From: a candidate division TA06 bacterium SM23_40
GTDB taxonomy: Bacteria; LJUI01; SM1-40
Assembly: GCA_001303705.1 (NCBI GenBank)
Contig: LJUI01000042.1
Coordinates: 1-21,813 of the forward strand
Length of the DNA: 21,813 bases
Direction: 5' to 3'
Shown one piece after another: positions 1 through 8,019 of this stretch. The position numbers and the translations under genes were made by a program. The stretch's first letter is position 1. Each line of letters opens with the position of its first letter. The notes under the pieces are model-generated. The model was not told the origin of the DNA. It was given only the letters and a program-made list of their open reading frames with translations, and did no database searches.

Positions 1-1
1 T

Positions 2-610
2 TCATGCTGCGAGCACACGGCTCAGCCTCTCTCTGAGGAAGAGGCGCGCCCGCAGCAGGCGCGACTTGACAGCCGGCACGGAGAGATCGAGAATCTCTGC
101 GACCTCCTTGGCCGGCAAGCCCTCGACGTCGCGGAGTATGAACACGGCCCGATAGATCTCGGGCAATTCGTCGATCGCTTCCTCGAGAAGCTGCCGCATT
201 TCCTCGGCCTCTACCATCTCCTCGGCATTCGGGGCCCAGTCGCGCACGTCCGATGGGATCTCGGAGAGATCGAGGTCCTGCCCTGGCTGATCGAGGGAGT
301 AGACGGGAGCAGTGCGCTCCTGGCGCAGCTTCATGAGTGCCGTATTCATGGCGATGCGGAAGAGCCAGGTGGCGAAACTCGACTCCTCTCGAAACGTCGA
401 GAGGTGCTCAAATGCGCGGAGAAACGTCTCTTGGAGCACATCTTCTGCGTCCTGAGGATGTTTGGTCATCCGGAGCCCGAGGCTGTAGATACGTTCCTGG
501 TAGCGCCTGACAAGTTCTTCGAATGCGTCGAAGTCACCTCTCTTCGCCTCGCGGATGAGCACAGCTTCAGTTGCCCCGCTGAGACCAGTGCCATCGAGTC
601 CCGCCGACAC
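2..610 (-). CDS. ECF-family RNA polymerase sigma factor (RpoE-like)
   Basis: This 202-residue protein has the two-domain layout of a group 4 (extracytoplasmic function) sigma factor, which directs core RNA polymerase to a small regulon, usually in response to envelope or stress signals. Region 2 spans about residues 24-98 and includes the DAEDVLQETFLRAF segment and FATWLFRIAMN. Region 4 spans about 140-198, with the helix-turn-helix in LPAKEVAEILDLSVPAVKSRL. A linker of about 40 acidic residues joins them. The start is GTG at 608-610, chosen because GAGAGGAG lies about 6 nt upstream; no ATG lies near. The stop is at the window edge, so a downstream anti-sigma partner, if present, is outside. 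A TTGACA/TAGATT promoter is seen at 652-681. The family is certain; the regulon and inducing signal are unknown. Confidence 0.95.
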   Translation of the reverse strand: MSAGLDGTGLSGATEAVLIREAKRGDFDAFEELVRRYQERIYSLGLRMTKHPQDAEDVLQETFLRAFEHLSTFREESSFATWLFRIAMNTALMKLRQERTAPVYSLDQPGQDLDLSEIPSDVRDWAPNAEEMVEAEEMRQLLEEAIDELPEIYRAVFILRDVEGLPAKEVAEILDLSVPAVKSRLLRARLFLRERLSRVLAA

Positions 611-651
611 AGCGTACTCCTCTCATTCCTTGTGTGCAACACTCTTGTTTC

Positions 652-681
652 AATCTACTCGATTCCCTCTCTCCCTGTCAA
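652..681 (-). promoter_or_regulatory. Candidate sigma70-type promoter for the ECF sigma gene
   Basis: Reading the minus strand, TTGACA (676-681) and TAGATT (652-657) are separated by 18 nt and lie about 40-70 nt before the GTG start. The -35 is a perfect consensus and the -10 matches 4 of 6. It looks like a housekeeping promoter rather than an ECF-type (GGAACTT-like) autoregulated one. Confidence 0.55.
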
Positions 682-869
682 TATGGCGGTTCGTCATGGC
701 GGGAGGCACATGGAGCATCTGGCTTCGGGAGAGTCGGGGGTCTGTTGGGCCGGCATGGCGTGTCTTTTCGTCGGCGGTGCAGTACAGCATTCAGGGGGGA
801 TCGAGACCGGACAGGTGGCGAGCGGGAGGAGGGTGACTGGGTCCCGTGGTCGGGACACGGGAAGCTACC

Positions 870-1118
870 CAGGCGTGTGAGACCCATGACACAAGGCTTC
901 GTCAGGGGGGTGAGGGAGGCCCGTGACAACGAGGATTACTCAGGTGTGTGAGGCCCATGAAGCAAGGCTTCCGTCGGGTAGTGAGGACTGTGACAACGAG
1001 GATTACTCAGGTGTGTGAGGCCCATGAAGCAAGGCTTCCGTCGGGTAGTGAGGACTGTGACAACGAGGATTACTCAGGCGTGTGAGGCCCATGACAACGA
1101 AGGTTCCTCAGGGGGTGC
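870..1118. repeat. 67-bp tandem repeat array (GAGGCCCATGA family)
   Basis: CAGGYGTGTGAG recurs at 870, 941, 1008 and 1075, giving periods of 71, 67 and 67 bp. The units at 941-1007 and 1008-1074 are identical. The first unit (870-940) and the last (from 1075) are diverged. Each unit contains GAGGCCCATGA (GAGACCCATGA in the first), followed by an AAGGCTTC-like segment and, outside the identical units, a G-run. Because 67 is not a multiple of three, the array is not a coding repeat. Confidence 0.9.
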
Positions 1119-1190
1119 CATGTACCTGAGAGATCGCAAATGAAGGTAAGTTTTGTCGTTACTTTGTCGGAGCATGGTGTAGTATGGGAT

Positions 1191-1286
1191 CGGACACATG
1201 GCAACGACCTCCTTTCGGTGTGGGTGTATCCGGGGCGACTGTTTTCTGCATTTCGCACAGGATACACGATGTTGCCCATGTGTCCG
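1191..1286. repeat. Long imperfect inverted repeat (possible MITE or IS-end remnant)
   Basis: CGGACACATGGCAAC (1191-1205) is the reverse complement of GTTGCCCATGTGTCCG (1271-1286) apart from one extra base. Inside it GTGTATCC (1224-1231) pairs perfectly with GGATACAC (1260-1267). The inner arms are not centred on the outer pair (18 nt against 3 nt of spacer), so a transcript would form a long hairpin with an asymmetric internal loop. Terminal-inverted-repeat remnants of a small mobile element are an equally good reading. No transposase is visible. Confidence 0.6.
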
Positions 1287-1365
1287 TTACTTTTCGCCCT
1301 TTGGTCGCAGGGTTCTGGCCTCACGCAGCAGTCTCCTGACCGTCTGCCGCAGCTCCTCGAGGGTC

Positions 1366-1430
1366 CGAGGCCCATGACACCGGAGCCTCCGCAGGGGGGT
1401 ACCATGTTGCTGAGAGATCCCATGTGATCC
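1366..1430. repeat. Diverged distant copy of the GAGGCCCATGA repeat
   Basis: This segment matches 1081-1143 along its length: GAGGCCCATGACA, then a TCC-CAGGGGG block, then CCATGT and CTGAGAGATC. The two copies lie in the same orientation and bracket the inverted repeat at 1191-1286. The copies differ by scattered substitutions, so they are old or under some constraint. Confidence 0.65.
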
Positions 1431-1440
1431 GGGTTTCGAC

Positions 1441-1469
1441 TTGATTAGTCGACCGGGGTATGGTATAGC
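1441..1469 (+). promoter_or_regulatory. Weak candidate promoter for the secreted repeat protein
   Basis: TTGATT (1441-1446) and TATAGC (1464-1469) have an exact 17-nt spacer, each matching consensus at 4 of 6 positions, about 140 nt before the GTG start. It overlaps the right arm of a small hairpin. The evidence is modest. Confidence 0.3.
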
Positions 1470-1606
1470 ACTCTGGTATCGCCAGGAAGTGGATGGTCTC
1501 CGGTTGCGGGTTCGGGTGGCCGCGATGGCCTGTGTACCGAACGGTGAGAGGTCCGGTCCCCCTGTCCGAGCGTCGGCGTAGTTGAATCCGAGGAGAGAGG
1601 TGCGTC

Positions 1607-3622
1607 GTGAGTAGTCATGGATTCTGGCTGTTCCTCGCGGTGTCCTGGCTCGTGGTCGCCTCTACAAATGGGGCGCTTGCCGAGGAGAAAGCATGGTCGG
1701 ACGAACTGATCGGTGAGGCGCTGCAGGCGGTGCTTCTCACGCAGAGCGATCTTTCCATACGTCGGGACTATGTTCCCGTCGATCCATTCCGCCTGGAGGT
1801 CGTCTCACACCTGCTGGAGCAGCCGTTCGATGCGGGCCCATATGCGCGCACCCTGTCTCAGGGACTGGAAGGGAAGCGCTGGAGCGTAGCCGGTCTCCTG
1901 GCGGGGGCTGCGACCCCGCTGGGCTCGGCGATTGCGGTCAGCCCGCGCGCCGGCCCCGATCTGGAGGCAGGCCTCCGCAAGCTTCTCGATGCTTCGGGGT
2001 CGGAGGTCCCCGACGAGATGATCGAGATGTGGCTCTCGGAGGCCGCCGACCTGCCAGACGAGCTTACCGGGGCGTTAGCGGTCCTCATCGAGGGTGCGGC
2101 CGCCGCTCATCACCACCTGACCCGGGCTTTCCGCCGGCTGGCCGACGAGGAGAAGGAGGAGCTCCTCCGCGGGGCGTGCAGGCTGACGATAGAGGAGGAA
2201 GAGTCGGAGGCCGCCGCCCACGAGCTGGCGAAGCGCGTGCTGGCTCAGGCGGAGAAGGTCGATTTCGACGAGCTGTTCAGGGCCGGGATGGCCCTGGGAG
2301 GGGCGGTCGATGGAGCCCTTGGAGAACTCGCTGTCGCCCCACGGCCAGACAGGGAAGCGGATGGCGGCACGATCTCCCGGTCGGACAAGTCGGGCCGGTC
2401 CGAGAGTCAGGCCGAGTGGCTGCAGCGGCTGGCCGAAGAAACCGGAGAACAGGAGTATGTCCTGCTCTGGGATACCCCCCTCGGAGAGATACGAGTGGGC
2501 GGCGCCGGTCCGGATCGATACGCATCGCCCGGGCTCATCACCATCGATCTCGGGGGCGACGACTACTACATCTGTGATGACGGGGCACTGGTGGACGGAA
2601 ATGCTCCCATCTCCCTGCTGATCGATCTATCCGGAGATGATACCCACCGCTCCGGAGAATTTTCGCTGGGAAGCGGGTACGGTGGCATCGGGATGCTCAT
2701 CGATATTGAGGGAGACGACGTCTATCAGGGAAGCAGCTTCACCCAGGGCGCCGCCCTGCTCGGGGTGGGCGTGTTGTGGGATGGCCAGGGCGAGGACTGC
2801 TACCTCGCCGAGACCCAGGGGCAGGGAGCGGCAACCTTCGGCATCGGACTCCTGACAGATCTGGAGGGGGATGACCTGTATAAGGCCGAGTTCTTCTCCC
2901 AGGGCTTCGGCGGTGTGGCCGCCCTCGGGGCGATCGTCGAAGGCGGCGGGAACGATACGTATGTCGTTGGCCACAAGTACCCCGACCACCGCGAGCCGGA
3001 CTACTATGCCTGCCTGTCCCAGGGGTTCGGGTACGGGTGGCGCGACATCAGCTCCGGGGGCGTTGGCGTCATCGCCGACGTCGCCGGCAACGATACTTAT
3101 ATCGCGGACTACTTTGCTCAGGGTTCGAGTTACTGGTTCGCGCTCGGCATACTCGTCGACGAGGGGGGGAACGACAAGTACGTCGCTCGTCGCTACTCGC
3201 AGGGAGCGGGGATCCACCTGGCGGTCGGCGTGCTGAGCGACCGCGAGGGCAACGATGACTACCTCTCCTGGGGAGTGTCACAGGGCTGTGGCCACGACCT
3301 CGCGCTCGGACTTCTCGTCGATGATGAGGGGAACGATAGCTACCTGGCTAACTGGCTTTCCCAGGGAGCGGGGAATGCCAATGGATTCGGGATCCTCGCC
3401 GACGGGGGCGGAGACGACATCTACCTGACTCGTCCCGGGCGCGGTCAGGGGCAGGGGAACTTCGACCGGGGGTACGAGAGTGTGGGGGTGCTGGTAGACC
3501 GCGAAGGCCATGATGTGTACTCCGGTGCGGGTGCTGATGGCGCGATGTGGCGAGAGGGGATGTACGGCATCGGGCTCGATCGTGAGCCGGAACCCGACTC
3601 CTTACAGGAAGGCCAGGAGTGA
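1607..3622 (+). CDS. Secreted protein with about twelve 27-residue G-x-L-x-D-x-x-G-[DN]-D-x-Y repeats
   Basis: The 671-residue product begins with a signal peptide (about residues 1-25, hydrophobic core ending ALA-EE), so it is exported. Residues 27-290 are an acidic, alanine-rich, probably helical region. From about 309 to 655 there are about twelve repeats with period near 27, each running G-x-G-x-L-x-D-x-x-G-[DN]-D-x-Y and most followed by an [SA]QG turn. The conserved Asp/Asn and Gly resemble calcium-binding beta-roll proteins but do not match the RTX nonapeptide. A stacked beta-solenoid is likely. The GTG start is preceded by GAGGAGAGAGG at 6 nt. I recognise the style of repeat from uncultured bacterial genomes but know no function; surface structure or adhesion are guesses. 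No catalytic motif or C-terminal anchor is evident. Confidence 0.85.
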   Translation: MSSHGFWLFLAVSWLVVASTNGALAEEKAWSDELIGEALQAVLLTQSDLSIRRDYVPVDPFRLEVVSHLLEQPFDAGPYARTLSQGLEGKRWSVAGLLAGAATPLGSAIAVSPRAGPDLEAGLRKLLDASGSEVPDEMIEMWLSEAADLPDELTGALAVLIEGAAAAHHHLTRAFRRLADEEKEELLRGACRLTIEEEESEAAAHELAKRVLAQAEKVDFDELFRAGMALGGAVDGALGELAVAPRPDREADGGTISRSDKSGRSESQAEWLQRLAEETGEQEYVLLWDTPLGEIRVGGAGPDRYASPGLITIDLGGDDYYICDDGALVDGNAPISLLIDLSGDDTHRSGEFSLGSGYGGIGMLIDIEGDDVYQGSSFTQGAALLGVGVLWDGQGEDCYLAETQGQGAATFGIGLLTDLEGDDLYKAEFFSQGFGGVAALGAIVEGGGNDTYVVGHKYPDHREPDYYACLSQGFGYGWRDISSGGVGVIADVAGNDTYIADYFAQGSSYWFALGILVDEGGNDKYVARRYSQGAGIHLAVGVLSDREGNDDYLSWGVSQGCGHDLALGLLVDDEGNDSYLANWLSQGAGNANGFGILADGGGDDIYLTRPGRGQGQGNFDRGYESVGVLVDREGHDVYSGAGADGAMWREGMYGIGLDREPEPDSLQEGQE

Positions 3623-3630
3623 GCCACGGA

Positions 3631-3648
3631 CCCGGCCGTTCCGCCGGG
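3631..3648 (+). terminator. GC-rich hairpin after the repeat protein; weak terminator
   Basis: CCCGGC and GCCGGG form a perfect 6-bp stem with a 6-nt loop, 8 nt after the stop codon. An A-rich rather than T-rich tract follows, so it is not a standard intrinsic terminator on this strand. Confidence 0.3.
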
Positions 3649-3694
3649 GAAGTGAAAAACCTCTGGACAAAATCGGAGAGATAGAGCACCTTGT

Positions 3695-3744
3695 TGGTGA
3701 TCATTACTGGTGATCATCTGGCAGGTAACAGACTGCTGATCAGC
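3695..3744. promoter_or_regulatory. Phased TGATCA palindromes upstream of glnA (candidate operator)
   Basis: TGATCA occurs at 3698-3703, 3711-3716 and 3737-3742, spaced 13 and 26 bp. The first two sit in direct repeats of TGGTGATCAT. The third is the core of a 10-bp palindrome, GCTGATCAGC. The cluster ends 30 nt before the glnA start. No clear sigma70 or sigma54 promoter is visible nearby. Binding by a nitrogen or other regulator is inference. Confidence 0.45.
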
Positions 3745-3773
3745 GTACACATTCAGTGCAGGGGAGACGCCAC

Positions 3774-5117
3774 ATGGTGGAACCCAAGAAGAAGGGGCCG
3801 GAGTTCGTGCTGAAGAACGTGCGGGACCGGAAGGTCCGGCTTATCAGGCTCTGGTTTACCGACATCCTCGGATTCCTCAAGAGCTTCACTATCACGGCAG
3901 ACGAGCTCGAAATGGCACTCGAGGAAGGAGTGGGCTTCGACGGCTCGTCGATTGAAGGCTTCGCCAGGATCGACGAGAGCGATATGATTGCCAAGCCCGA
4001 TCCCGCGACATTTCAGTCCCTGCCCTGGTCCAACGATATCGAGGGCGGAGAGGTGCGGATGTTCTGTGATATCTTGCACCCGGGCGGCGACCCGTTCGAG
4101 GGGGATCCGAGGTGGGTGTTGAAGCGGGCGCTCGAGCGCGCCGCACAGCTCGGGTATACCTTCTACGTCGGGCCGGAGCTCGAGTTCTTCTACTTCAAGA
4201 ATCAAAAGGGAATGCCTGAGCCGATCGACGAAGGGGGGTACTTCGACCTTGTTCCCCAGGATGTTGCCGATCAGATGCGTCGTGAGACAGTGCTCACGCT
4301 CGAGGCGATGGGGATAGGTGTCGAGTACGCCCACCACGAGGTAGCGCCGAGCCAGCAGGAGGTCGATCTACGGTTTACTGATGCGTTGACGATGGCGGAC
4401 AACGCCATGACCTACCGCATGATCGTGCGCGAAGTCGCCACGCGTCATGGAATCCACGCTACGTTCATGCCCAAGCCGCTCTTCGGCGAGAACGGGAGCG
4501 GAATGCATACCCACCAGTCGCTCTTTGTCGGCGAACGGAACGCGTTCTTCGATCCCGATGACAAGTATCACTTGTCGTCCATCGCCAGGCAGTACATTGC
4601 CGGACTGCTCAGGCACGCCCGGGAGTTCACGCTCGTCACCAACCAGTGGGTCAACTCATACAAGCGTCTCGTTCCCGGGTTCGAAGCTCCCATCTATCTG
4701 ACCTGGGCGCTGCGCAACCGGTCGGATCTGATCAGGGTCCCCGCCTACAAACCGGGGAAGGAGAGGAGCACACGGGTGGAATACCGTGCCCCGGATGCGG
4801 CCTGCAATCCCTACCTGGCATTCGCCGTTATGCTCGCGGCCGGCCTCGAGGGTGTGATCAACGAGTACGAGCCGGTCGAGCCCACGGAGGAGAATGTATA
4901 CCTGATGGGGGAGCGCGAGCGGGCAGAGCGGGGAATCAGCACTCTGCCGGAAGATCTCCACGAGGCGATCTCTGTCGCCGAGAAGAGCGAGCTCGTGCGA
5001 AAGACGTTGGGTGAGCACGTCTTTGAGAAGTTCCTCGCGAACAAGAGGATCGAGTGGCAGAACTACCGCAGCCGCGTTCACTCGTACGAGATTGAGCGCT
5101 ACATGTCGATCCTGTAG
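3774..5117 (+). CDS. glnA: Glutamine synthetase, type I (alpha-like, not adenylylated)
   Basis: This cytoplasmic enzyme joins ammonia to glutamate with ATP and is the main entry point of nitrogen. The 447 residues match the short GSI-alpha length. Visible motifs are the beta-grasp signature VGFDGSSIEGF (about 53-63), the catalytic metal site GPELEFF (from 133), the ATP/glutamate site NGSGMHTHQS (from 240), and RSTRVEYRAPD (from 331). The region that in enteric enzymes carries the adenylylated Tyr (NLYDLPPEE) here reads NVYLMGERERAERGI, so control by adenylylation is not expected. The Arg of FARIDESDM aligns with the Bacillus feedback-inhibition Arg. ATG 3774 is preferred to the upstream GTG 3756, since GGGGAGA lies 7 nt before it. 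It appears to be monocistronic, with palindromes upstream and a hairpin just after the stop. Confidence 0.97.
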   Translation: MVEPKKKGPEFVLKNVRDRKVRLIRLWFTDILGFLKSFTITADELEMALEEGVGFDGSSIEGFARIDESDMIAKPDPATFQSLPWSNDIEGGEVRMFCDILHPGGDPFEGDPRWVLKRALERAAQLGYTFYVGPELEFFYFKNQKGMPEPIDEGGYFDLVPQDVADQMRRETVLTLEAMGIGVEYAHHEVAPSQQEVDLRFTDALTMADNAMTYRMIVREVATRHGIHATFMPKPLFGENGSGMHTHQSLFVGERNAFFDPDDKYHLSSIARQYIAGLLRHAREFTLVTNQWVNSYKRLVPGFEAPIYLTWALRNRSDLIRVPAYKPGKERSTRVEYRAPDAACNPYLAFAVMLAAGLEGVINEYEPVEPTEENVYLMGERERAERGISTLPEDLHEAISVAEKSELVRKTLGEHVFEKFLANKRIEWQNYRSRVHSYEIERYMSIL

Positions 5118-5126
5118 GCGCCGTCC

Positions 5127-5144
5127 CGGCGGCAGCGACCGCCG
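5127..5144. terminator. Hairpin between convergent glnA and capA-like genes
   Basis: CGGCGG (5127-5132) and CCGCCG (5139-5144) form a stem with a 6-nt loop, filling the gap between the two stop codons. On the plus strand a pyrimidine-rich CTATTCTCTC follows. It is a candidate terminator, perhaps bidirectional, although the U-tract is short. Confidence 0.5.
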
Positions 5145-7940
5145 CTATTCTCTCGATTGGGGAGGGGAGAGGGCGAACTCCGACTCTACGAGAGAGAGGG
5201 AGGTGAGGGTGGCGTCGATGTACACCGAGTCGATCGGTGTCGTCGTCCTGAACTGGACGTGGGTAAGGTTGTTGGGATAGTCGAACTCCACGGGGAGATC
5301 AGCAGGCATCCAGTCCGACCACTCGACGAACGTTAGTTCATCGAACCAGGCATACCCGGTGTCGGCCTCAGGCTTGTCGTTACTGCACAGGATGTTCACC
5401 CATCCGGCCTCCTCCGGCGCGGGGAGGTCCCGCGTGTAGAAGGTCCACTCCTGCGTGCCCGTCACGGGCTCGCACCCGAGCTCTATCTTGATCGGATCCC
5501 CGCCGAAGCGCTGTCGGTAGAACAGAGCCATATACGAGGCATCGCTTGCGTTGTCGGTCTTGAGCCAGCCGGAGAGCGTGTACTCGCGATCTGAGTCGAT
5601 CGGCGGCCGGCTCTCCATATAGGTGATGACGTTGTCCCCTGCATCCCATGGTCTCCTCAGGACGAGCGAGCGGAGGCCGTGGTGGGAGACGGTCGAGTCG
5701 AGCCATTCGTCCTCGCTGTTCAGGTGCCAGATGGTGGCGCCCTCCAGCTCGAAGTCCCCGAACCAGACCACCTCCTTCCCCACTCTCAATTCCAGATCGG
5801 CCGCGGGTATGAGGGTCTCGAGCGAATCGATGCTCAAGAGATCACCTGCGCCGGTCAGGGCCCACGGGTGGGATACGAGCGTATCAGCTACTGCAGGGAA
5901 GAGCGGGACTGCGCCCTCGGCCGGGGAGTGCGATTCGGCGATCGCGGTGGTGTCGAGGGCGATGGCCGCACCGGTCAACTCTTCGTTGGCCACGATGATA
6001 GCACCCAGGTCCCGGGACAGGTCGGCCATGCGGCGGATGATGTTTGCGGCCAGGCTCCCTGTAGCAGGCGTGGGGATGTAATCATCGATGAAGACAGGGA
6101 CGAAGGAGCTGTTTCTGACCCCGTTTCGGTCGATAGTGAATGTGAGGACGAGTGTGGGGAATGTCTCGAAATACTCCTGATCGAACGCGAAATTACCCAG
6201 ACTGTGGGCGATGACCTTCCCCTCGTAGATCTCGAATCCCTGGAGGACGTGAGGGTGGTGGCATATGACGAGATCCGCCCCCAGGTCGACGGCCATATGC
6301 TTCAGCTCGATGACACTCGAATCGGGCGCGGAGGGGAAGCGGACATGATTCTCGTACGCGGTCCAGGCATCCATGGGGCGGTAGTCTGACAGTTCCTTTG
6401 CCATGCCGGGCAGAAACGCCGGGTGCCAGAATGGCGTGCGCTCCCCGGAGGCATGATCCCGTTCGGGCACGAACTGGTATTCGCGTCCTGCGTGGATCTG
6501 GACGACGACGAAGTCTGCCACCTCGCCGGCCCTGGGGATGGCCTCTGCCATATACTGGTGGGTGGAGCGGCCGAACCCCGGTTTCGAGTACCCGGCGTAG
6601 AAGAACGGCTGCTCATTGTAATCGATGCCGGTGCGATCGCAGAACGAGAGGAAGGCGAAACGGATCCCGTCGTGGGAGAAGAACGTCGGCTGGAGAGACT
6701 CGTACAGGTCCATCCCCGCTCCTGAGTGGCGGATCCCGACACTGTCGAGTACCTCGGTCGTCTCCTCCAGCCCGCGGTCGAGATAGTCGTAGATGTGATT
6801 GTTCCCCAGGGCGACGACGTCGATCCCCGCGAACTCGAGACCTGCCACATACTTCGGTTTTCCGCGGAAGATGTATTGCTTGGTGGGGTGCGGCTCGCCT
6901 TCGTCGGTGAGCGGACATTCGAGATTGCAGACGCTCACGTCCGCGGCATTGCCGAAGACGTCGAGGGTGAATTGGAAGATGTACTCCACGCCGTACGTGG
7001 GGATGATACCCCCTTGCTGTTCGTACCGCCGCGCCATCATAACATCGCCGACGAAGTTGACGGTCACCTCGCCTGTATCCGGGCCGCAGTCGACGAGAAC
7101 GGCATGGTGGCCGACGCGGTCGGACTCGTCCGTGGCGGCGACCCCGACCGTGTGGGGCAGCGGCGGGAATGAGTGGCTTGTCCAGGCCCCGCTTGCCGTA
7201 TCTCCGTCGCCGAACTCCCAAAAGAACGAGTGGTGTGGACTGTCCGGGTCGAGCACGCCGGCATGGAAGGAGTAGAATGAGTCGAGCATCGACTGCGGAT
7301 CCCGGCGGATGCGGACAAGCGGCTCGATCGGCTGATCCTCGGTCACGTCCCAGACTTCATCGAAGAAGGTGATCCCATCGACAGGATTATCGTCGTCGTC
7401 ATTGATATAGTAGATCGAGGTGATCTCCGGCTCGTATCCATAGGTTTCGTACCAATCATCTCCGACCGGAAGGAGATAGAGGCGCCACTCTTCGAGCGGA
7501 GCCACCCCCTGGTACACGAGCCGCCACTCCGAGGAGGTCGGGAGCTGCGTCCCGGCGAACGTATAGAAGAGCTCATTCGTCCCGTCCGAGAGGCCGAATG
7601 CCTGGATCTCGCCCACCGAGTGGATGTAGACCGCCACCTGCCAAACCGTACTGCGTGTAACCTGCCTCGGCTCGATATCCTCGGCCTTCCACGTATTCCC
7701 CCACAGCACCAGGGAGTAGACCGACTCGTAGGCCAGCTCGTCCGTCACCTCCCAGGCGTCGGGATCCTTATCCTGTTCGGCGCTGTAGCTATAGAGCGTC
7801 ACCTCTCCGTCCTCGAAATCCTCGATCATGACGCCCCTCGACCACTCGTCGTGGCTCGCCGGACGCACAACTGCCGGCACGAGCGTCAACAGCACGGCCG
7901 CGACACCTATGCACGCCATCAAACGAGTGCGGATACCCAT
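5145..7940 (-). CDS. Secreted CapA/PGA_cap-family protein with PKD and carbohydrate-binding-like modules
   Basis: CapA-family proteins have a metallophosphoesterase-like fold and are linked to poly-gamma-glutamate or capsule metabolism. The CapA domain (about residues 290-640) shows GDVMMARR, NLECPLT, LGNNHIYDYLDRG, the HPHVLQ segment and HSLGNFAFDQ. Before it lie a signal peptide (about 1-28), a beta-rich carbohydrate-binding-like module (35-190) and a PKD-like module with FFWEFGDGDTASG (about 200-285). After it comes a second carbohydrate-binding-like module from about 735 (GDFELEGATIW, WFDELTFVEW). At 931 residues it is far larger than the 350-450 usual for CapA. The start is ATG 7940, where AGGGAG lies 5 nt upstream and the signal peptide begins at once; GTG 7979 would add 13 residues and has poor ribosome-binding support. 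Substrate is unknown. Confidence 0.88.
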   Translation of the reverse strand: MGIRTRLMACIGVAAVLLTLVPAVVRPASHDEWSRGVMIEDFEDGEVTLYSYSAEQDKDPDAWEVTDELAYESVYSLVLWGNTWKAEDIEPRQVTRSTVWQVAVYIHSVGEIQAFGLSDGTNELFYTFAGTQLPTSSEWRLVYQGVAPLEEWRLYLLPVGDDWYETYGYEPEITSIYYINDDDDNPVDGITFFDEVWDVTEDQPIEPLVRIRRDPQSMLDSFYSFHAGVLDPDSPHHSFFWEFGDGDTASGAWTSHSFPPLPHTVGVAATDESDRVGHHAVLVDCGPDTGEVTVNFVGDVMMARRYEQQGGIIPTYGVEYIFQFTLDVFGNAADVSVCNLECPLTDEGEPHPTKQYIFRGKPKYVAGLEFAGIDVVALGNNHIYDYLDRGLEETTEVLDSVGIRHSGAGMDLYESLQPTFFSHDGIRFAFLSFCDRTGIDYNEQPFFYAGYSKPGFGRSTHQYMAEAIPRAGEVADFVVVQIHAGREYQFVPERDHASGERTPFWHPAFLPGMAKELSDYRPMDAWTAYENHVRFPSAPDSSVIELKHMAVDLGADLVICHHPHVLQGFEIYEGKVIAHSLGNFAFDQEYFETFPTLVLTFTIDRNGVRNSSFVPVFIDDYIPTPATGSLAANIIRRMADLSRDLGAIIVANEELTGAAIALDTTAIAESHSPAEGAVPLFPAVADTLVSHPWALTGAGDLLSIDSLETLIPAADLELRVGKEVVWFGDFELEGATIWHLNSEDEWLDSTVSHHGLRSLVLRRPWDAGDNVITYMESRPPIDSDREYTLSGWLKTDNASDASYMALFYRQRFGGDPIKIELGCEPVTGTQEWTFYTRDLPAPEEAGWVNILCSNDKPEADTGYAWFDELTFVEWSDWMPADLPVEFDYPNNLTHVQFRTTTPIDSVYIDATLTSLSLVESEFALSPPQSRE

Positions 7941-8019
7941 ACCTGCTCCCTTCATCCCTATGTCAGCAAACTGAGTCACATCCCTCTGTACCGATGCCCC
8001 TCAACAGGCCTCTACACTA

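Larger units (their letters stand above)
611..1606. other. Gene-free 1-kb intergenic region rich in repeats
   Basis: No convincing gene lies between the divergent sigma factor and the secreted repeat protein. Short overlapping open frames exist on both strands, but they cross the tandem repeats, lack ribosome-binding sites and resemble no family I know. What is present: the sigma-gene promoter (652-681), a 67-bp tandem repeat (870-1118), a long inverted repeat (1191-1286), a further diverged copy of the repeat motif (1366-1430), a small hairpin (TCGACT/AGTCGA, about 1437-1453) and a weak promoter for the downstream gene (1441-1469). Confidence 0.7.

Noticed and set aside
1070-1427. Overlapping open frames of 95-117 codons on both strands between the repeats
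   Set aside because: They run through tandem and inverted repeats, lack Shine-Dalgarno sequences and show atypical composition.
1105-1470. TPP (thiamin) riboswitch suggested by GGGGGUGCC..CCUGAGAG and GAUCCGGG
   Set aside because: The 5' GGGGUGCC/CUGAGA words resemble the TPP element, but the ACCCUUUGAACCUGAU core and the CGUAGGGA 3' part are missing, the pattern recurs in the repeat copies, and no thiamin gene follows.
3720-3740. Sigma54 promoter before glnA (TGGCAG..TGC)
   Set aside because: The GG to GC spacing is 3 nt too long and the -12 element is poor.
4670-4700. tRNA T-arm-like GGTTCGAAGCTCCC
   Set aside because: It lies inside glnA coding for PGFEAP, and no acceptor or anticodon stem is present.
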